A stretch of 64,000 nt of DNA from assembly GCA_021234155.1 (NCBI GenBank), contig JAJEKV010000035.1:744001-808000 (forward strand), read 5' to 3'. This document shows, piece after piece, positions 58,398 to 64,000 of this stretch. How positions within the stretch are numbered: position 1 is the stretch's first letter; each line of letters begins with the position of its first letter. Source of the stretch: Isoetes taiwanensis (taxonomy: Eukaryota; Streptophyta; Lycopodiopsida; Isoetales; Isoetaceae). Both the position numbers and the translations under genes were made by a program. The notes beneath the pieces were generated by a model, which did no database searches, was not told where the DNA came from, and was given only the letters and a program-made list of their open reading frames with translations.

Positions 58398-59860
58398 TCT
58401 ATTCTATTCTATTATAATAAGAAAATAGCGTCCGTGAGTGAGTCTGTGAGTGAGTGAGTATTCCACGACCATCCGACGGTGGAGGATGCGCCACGTGGCT
58501 CGATCTCGGCCGTCCGTGGCCTTGGCCTCTCAAAAGCTCCCAAGTTTGGTGGACAAAATTTTTTTGGTTTGCCACACGGACTCAACCCCGACATTGCCCC
58601 CCAAACCCCCCACCCTTACCACTAGACCAACCAGTCTTTTCTTAAAATAATAGAACTCCATGCATAGTTAAGGCTGGGGCCTAATTAATTCAAGGATACT
58701 CTAGGATGTTCTAGAATGTTCTAGAATCTCTTGGAATGTTCTAGAATGTTCCAGGTGCTCATGGGTAAGCACCTCAGTCTCACAAGGCGTAGGGTCAGAT
58801 GCATGGGGTCACCAGCACACTTGTTCGTGGCCTTGGTTGAACCGGTCCTCCTCTATGGGGCGTATGTGGGGGCAAAGGATATCCCTCACCACTTGGAACG
58901 ATCTAGAGCAGGTATAGAAGGCCTTCTTGGCCCGGCACCGAGAGTGAAATCCACGTCCCATATCGATCTTGCCCAGTGAGACAAGCTTCCTTCCATTACA
59001 GAGAGGGCTGCGCTTACTTCCGTAAGGTGGTGGCTATGGATGAAGCCCTACCGCCCAACCTTGCTTTGGCAAGGGCGATGGGCCCGCAAATGACTCAAAG
59101 CCTCGCTGAAAGACAAGCAAGCCCGCTGGTTCTCGCTATGGAATGTGCAGCAATACGATGTGGACCGCTGCATACACCGAAGGAACACGCCTTTGAAGCA
59201 AGATTTTGGATGCTTGCTTCATGGCCAAGCTTTGGGATGCGTAGGCCTTGTCACATGTCAAGGTGGCAAATTATCGACGCCAAGTTAATCCCATGCTCAC
59301 GAGGGGCCCACACCACTACCCGTGCACCCATCTACCCATGAAAAAGCCGCCAGGTGATTGCTTCCATTCGCACAGTGCACACCACCTCCGCATTGGAGAC
59401 AGGGAGATGGATTCGAGCCGCTGAGGACGAGTCCGCAACGCCGCCAACCGTGCCATTGAGGATGAAAGTCACGCCTCCAGGCCCGGGTCCGCTGCATTTC
59501 CAGCATATCCGGCTCGGTGATGCTCGCTAGTTGTGCCCCATCGCCCTTGCATGAGCTAATGAGCACGGCCTCTGTAGGGCTTTGTTGGGATCGCACCTCC
59601 GTGAGGTAATGGATACGCCGGACTCGCTTATGCCCCCGTCCGATTAATTAACCTCACCGTATTTGTGATTATGTATATAATCAGGTAAAAGATGTCAAAG
59701 ATCCTTATTGCTACTAAGGTTTTTCCCCCGAAAACCCTTCGGGGCGGGGGTTTTTTAATCCTGGTAGTAATACGCCTGCTGCTCTCTCTTTGTACTTGGG
59801 TCCCATAGGCCAGTTGGTCTCCGTGGACGATAAAATCATATTCTATTCTATTCTATTCTC
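58398..59860 (+). mobile_element. LINE-like fragment with (TATTC)n tail
   Basis: A plus-strand frame (58,731-58,979) contains AHLFVALVEPVLLYGAYVGA, like the post-RT region of non-LTR elements (LF.ALV.PVLLYG). Coding-like sequence continues to about 59,340 in shifting frames (DKQARWFSLWNVQQYDV). A structured 3' part follows at 59,690-59,790, then the end GATAAAATCA(TATTC)n at 59,830-59,858. A second (TATTC)3 lies at 58,398-58,415, followed by GTGAGTGAGT repeats, so the left edge may be a target duplication or another element's tail. GC content is higher than in the flanks. Confidence 0.5.
59700..59775 (-). other. Structured hairpin element, locus A
   Basis: On the minus strand TATTACTAC pairs with GTAGCAATA (one mismatch) around a core GGATTAAAAAACCCCCGCCC to GTTTTCGGGGGAAAAACC. 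Within the core CCCCCG can pair with CGGGGG. The same core with a different stem is at 37,200-37,277. It lies in the 3' part of the LINE-like fragment. Confidence 0.6.
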
Positions 59861-60401
59861 TCAATAGTAATCCCTGTTTTTAGTTTCTGAGTAGTCATGT
59901 AAGTAGTGGCAACAACAAACAACAGATAAAACTTTTTCATAGCTTTTTCTTTTAAAACACGCTAAGCGTGATTGCTCTTTGCCTTTGCAATAATGAAGAC
60001 TTTTCTTGAGCAGTATATAGAAATCAGATTCGTATATGGAGCCATCTTGGAGGTGCTTCACAAAATCTATTGTGCTTGCCATCACAGTTTTGCACCGTTG
60101 ATAGATATAAGGCTGATAGATATAAGGTAAGTTTAAACAACAGAGATCGGTGGTTAGTTTATGTGATAAATCAGTCATGAAGAATATCAAAGCAGACGAA
60201 ATGGTGCAATTCTACTGGGCCAATAATTTGCAATAAGAAATGTTTGGGAGTCATACCTGATCTATATTCTGATGCATCTAAATTTTCATTGCCGATCTCC
60301 TCCCTTATAAATGCTAAGAAGCTAGATTCAGCAGATAATGACAATTCTTCACTAGATAAAGCCTTAATTGTTTGCAGGCAGCACTTGAAATGTAGATACA
60401 A
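59861..60401 (-). other. Unrecognised coding-like frames
   Basis: Two overlapping minus-strand frames, 76 aa (60,171-60,401) and 109 aa (59,861-60,190), give protein-like text (SAESSFLAFIREEIGNENLD; FVKHLQDGSIYESDFYILLK). I recognise no family. They could be exons of a host gene. The repeat TTTAAAACACGCYAAGCGTG at 59,951 and 60,475 brackets most of the region. Confidence 0.25.
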
Positions 60402-60500
60402 TCATTTATATGAGCTCCAGAGATTGACACTTATTATGGCATCTTGATTGCACTCCAGGGTAGCGTTCTCTTGTTTTAAAACACGCCAAGCGTGATTTGC

Positions 60501-62599
60501 ACCTTGCTTTTGATTGGCTATGAGAGCGTGGTTGATATTTTAGCTTAAAAAAGCCTTGGCTATTTAGCCCTTATCTATGTTTAGTATACTCCCCCAGCCT
60601 TGCATTTTGACATTTGCATTTCATACATCGTTCAGACTTACATGCTCTTGGTTTTTGTAGCCTCATGAATCTTTGCCCCTCACTTTATTTCCTAGTTAAA
60701 TGTCTCTCATATTTGTTATTATTATTGTTATTGTCTATTAATATCTACGCTTCCTATTAGGACGGCATCAATTGAAGATGCATCTTGGTAGAAATCTACG
60801 CGTAGTGCTTGCAACTTGCATATTGATTAAAGCTTTTTTGCAATTCAAAGTAAGTAGAATACGTAATTGTTTTCATGGGGTGCATTGCCATTTGACATCA
60901 AATTGCGCTTGGCTTGATTTGCTATGGCTTATATACAAATGTTTCTCCGTATTCTTTACATCTATAAGCTCAAAAGAGCCAATGTATTTCGTAACAACTC
61001 CAATATTAAATACGGTATGGAGTGTCTAGCATATGGCAATTTAATCTCGGTGGAACATCTTTAAGACTTCTTGTTGGCTTTTATTTTGCTTGTAGCTGGT
61101 TTTTGTCGTTTTCATGCGAGCCCCATTCTAGAATGAATGTTTGTTTTCTTTTTTACTTTTATATAACTACGTGCTTTTATATGCACAATAATCATAGATG
61201 ATGATACTCTTAAGTGTCTTTATAATCAATCTCATGCGTTGAATCATAATGAATGGTCTTATGGTTTTACTCAATAAATGGTTGCATGGTGCTATTCAAG
61301 TCCATCGTATGTGAGTGGGTTGACTGCTGATATAACATTAGCAAATGTTGTAAAAATGCATCTAGAACTAGAAAAAACTAAGAACGTAGATGCTTATAAT
61401 GAGTCGTATTTGACTAAAAAGGGTTTAGTCCCTTCGTGATGTAATCTGTATATACAGTCCAATACATTGTAAAAAATGTTTGTGTATATGAATGTTTTTT
61501 TACCTGCAAATGCTAATCAAACATGACTTTCCTTATTATATTCAATTTAATAGTCAAACCGCCTACTGAATATGGGTTAAAGATTGTATTGTTGCATAAC
61601 ATAAGAGGGTATGCAAAAGTGGCGTGCTTTTGGAACAGACATAAACCCAATTTAAATGAATGATGGTTAAATGCTAGTGCTACTTTTAAAGCAAGACATA
61701 AAAACCATCAGATTTGAGATAGACAGATAGAGAAACAGATAGATATTACTCTAACGTCCACAGAGAAGAAAAGTTAATAAGAAATGCATTAACATTTTTT
61801 ATACAACACTTTAGGTAGTTACAATGTTATTGTCAATAAATAAATTTCAGATGACAAACAATGCACTGGTCCGAGCGTTTGCGCCTCAAAACTTAAATGT
61901 TTTGAGGTCGATCATCAGCGGCTATTTCGAAAACCCCACCTCATTTTTTTGCAAAATAGACTTCCAGCGATTATATTCATGTAGTTTGGAATGGATACCC
62001 TTGCTTTCAAGACCAGAAGCAGGGGATTGAACCCTACTTTCAACACCAATTCTTTGTAAAGAAAAGAAGCTAAGCCTCTGCTTTGAGCGTGAAATAGTAA
62101 AGAAAAGAAATCTGTTGCTTGCCACCATAGCTTTACTAATCCACCATAGCTTCTGCACCAAAATAGTCTGCTTCCCGATCTTTGCACCGCCTCCAGTGCC
62201 ATAGAATGCAACCGCTATAGCTGGCTCCAACGCCATAACCAAACTTCTGAAGGCCGTAGGAGGTTATGACGATGTTATAGAAAACCCTAAGATGTTACGA
62301 GAGACATCATAAAATTTTAACTGATGAAATGTTACTAGCTGATAATAGCTTCCTAATCAATGGCTGCGATTAGATCTCAGCTTGTAAAACTGAGGACCAA
62401 TGCACTAAGGAAAGATAATACATGTTCTGCAGCACAGCATAGGGTTGGATTCTGATAGCCTAGGCAGCATCTTGACAAGATAAGCTCCTGCAGCCAGTGC
62501 CTACTTGCAACAAACGGACAGGAGCTACAAACGAATCCGCTCATCGAGTTGCTTTCCTTAGAAACAAAGAAACCTGCAATTGTAAGTTGCATGCCTAGA
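60501..62599. other. No recognised gene
   Basis: AT-rich, with no open frame above 106 aa that carries a domain. The minus-strand frames at 61,915-62,242 are not recognised. Confidence 0.45.
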
Positions 62600-63320
62600 T
62601 CACAACTGTGCATGCATGACGTAAGTAACTTAATTATCGAGGAAAACCCTAATGAGAAGTGGTCGCCAAAACCTAGAATGTGTTGCCTATAGAATAGAAG
62701 GAGATGGGTCGATGGTGAAGAGAAACCAGAAGGGCCCTCGCAAGACGGCGTAAAACCTGCAAGCAAAACAGAGAACCCTAAGAAACACCCGTAAATGGTT
62801 AGAGAAAAGCAAACATGCATGGCAGTGATGCAGCAGTCTGTACAACAACAAGCACCCCAATGATGTGAGCTACACATAAAAATTAACACTGCAAAAAAGG
62901 AGATAGCATCACCCGTAGGGTAGAGATGAGCGTCACCCCGCGGGTGGAGGAACAACCATATGAAAAGAGATGTGCATCACCCTCAAGGTGGAAAGAAACA
63001 GCATCACCCGCAGGTGGAGAATAATGCGGCATGATGCCAAAAAAAACATTATTATAGCAATACCCAAGGTGAATAACAACAAAGAGTGCATGAACAAACA
63101 TATGTGCAAAGAGAAGCGTGCCCCAAACAAGCGGGGCGGAAGGGAGGGAAGCAACGAGAATGGAAAACGTGCTGCTATGAGAAGATGCCGATAACCGGTC
63201 CCGAATGGAGAAGAGCCTTATATAATTGCTCGTCCCTGCCCAGAATGACGATCTGATGGCTCGGATCGATGCGTTCTGGGAAGGGACTCGCAAGAGACAC
63301 AAAACCGGCCGACTACCAGA
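62600..63320 (-). mobile_element. 3' region of the right YR element with GGGTGATGC repeats
   Basis: On the minus strand, after the recombinase stop, this repeats the layout of 53,481-54,143: GGAAGTTCTCTGG, GTTTTGTGTCTCTTGCGAG, GCATCGATCCGAGCC, then four or five units of CCACCYGCGGGTGATGC between 63,020 and 62,895, then ACGGGTGTTTCTTAGGG and TGCAGGTTTTAC. The TTGCAGGTTTTAC and TTTCAGGTTTCAC ends resemble splice acceptors in both copies. Confidence 0.65.
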
Positions 63321-63332
63321 GAACTTCCTGAA

Positions 63333-64000
63333 CTATAAGCCCAGCCGCCGCGAAACCTCCAAGTTTTGAGTCAGGTCACGAAGCATGTTGCGAGAGTGAG
63401 AAGAAGAGGAGCGCCAGCGACCATGAGCACGAGCAGCATCATGTGGAACTCCCCAAGCCACAGTTGCCGAGGCCCCACCGCGACGAGCAGAATGTGTACT
63501 ATATTGAGATGGATCCAAGCCGATAGCGAGAAGGCAATTCCTCCACCATAAGCGGGCAGTCGGATAGAATAAGGGGTGCAAAGAGGAGGGAGAGGCGCGA
63601 AAAAGAGGGCCGCCTGACTGATGATCGAGGAGGTGATAAGAACCCACAGAAATCAGATGCTAGAGAATAGTTACGGGGCATGCGAGTGACGGTAAACGAG
63701 CTAAAGTAATCGTATGAACGCGAGCAAGTTGGTCTCGTTTGGAATGACGGATAAGAATATCAACATACGACAAGGAAAAAGAGAGATCGCGCCAGTTGAG
63801 TGCGAGGGCCTCGGAGATGCGCAAAAAAGCGGCAAAGGAAAGCACAATGAGGGCAGCGCGAGCCAAAGAGGGGAATGGGGCCGTGGAATGCGCGAAATAG
63901 AGGACAATAGAGCGTACATGCTGAGGAAGGAGGGGAAGAAAGGTGCGCGGGGGAGGGGGGGGGGACGACGAGAGGTAGACTGACGAGCCAAGGATAGTAA
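63333..64000 (-). pseudogene. Tyrosine recombinase (DIRS/Crypton-type) C-terminal domain
   Basis: One minus-strand frame runs from the window edge to the stop at 63,333, interrupted by a single TAG at 63,660-63,662. Catalytic landmarks: AAFLRISEALALNWRDLS (first Arg), YSTHSARRGGASATVAWGVP (His-x-x-Arg) and AHGRWRSSSSHS (His/Trp box). At the nucleophile position the frame reads SRNMLRDL: Asn instead of Tyr, whereas the left copy reads SRYVVRDI. Such enzymes join DNA circles into the genome in DIRS-type retrotransposons and Cryptons. Any partner domains (RT, RNase H) would lie beyond the window. The stop and the missing Tyr suggest this copy is inactive. Confidence 0.8.

Noticed and set aside
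62377-62955. 192-aa minus-strand open frame
   Set aside because: It overlaps the non-coding 3' repeat region of the YR element and shows no conserved motif. The left copy does not preserve it.

Overview
The window reads as heterochromatic, repeat-dominated nuclear DNA of a land plant. The evidence is a plant-type atypical dual-specificity phosphatase gene, a Ty3/gypsy element primed by tRNA-Gln, CACTA-like termini, and plant-like L1 LINE fragments. A tyrosine-recombinase mobile element is unusual for a flowering plant and hints at a non-flowering lineage, but this is only an inference. Intact host coding sequence is sparse: one gene is confidently recognised.

Layout. 1-16,440 is a tandem array of a 1.06-1.13 kb GC-rich satellite (15 copies of one anchor). 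16,441-18,760 holds shortened units alternating with a second module. 18,820-19,340 is one old AT-richer monomer at the array edge. 19,359-26,994 is probably a CACTA (En/Spm)-like transposon carrying a pyrimidine tract, tandem repeats, two decayed coding blocks, a perfect 21-bp inverted repeat, and CACGTG-rich subterminal repeats. 27,000-38,100 is low-density sequence with the phosphatase gene (29,513-30,148, minus), several local duplications, and a hairpin element whose core recurs at 59.7 kb.

38,130-51,500 is a nested pair of Ty3/gypsy elements. An old minus-strand copy is split by a complete but mutated 11.3 kb plus-strand element (39,492-50,793) with 2.5 kb LTRs, a 5-bp target duplication (CCTAC) and a tRNA-Gln primer site. 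Both elements place an extra RNase H domain between protease and reverse transcriptase, which is not the usual order.

52,135-52,870 is a tandem repeat. 53,340-54,140 (plus, decayed) and 62,600-64,000 (minus, better preserved) are two inverted copies of a tyrosine-recombinase element sharing the same 3' region and short GGGTGATGC repeats. Inserted in the left copy is a LINE (54,159-57,687) whose 5' part is inverted, bounded by a 15-bp target duplication: a twin-priming product. 58,400-59,860 is a second LINE-like fragment ending in a (TATTC)n tail.

Reading caution: differences among satellite copies, and between the two LTRs, cluster at CCG/CGG sites and include repeated multi-base swaps (GCCG with AATG, CGG with TTT). 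This looks more like systematic base-calling error at methylated sites than like ordinary mutation, so reading frames in the GC-rich repeats should not be trusted base by base.
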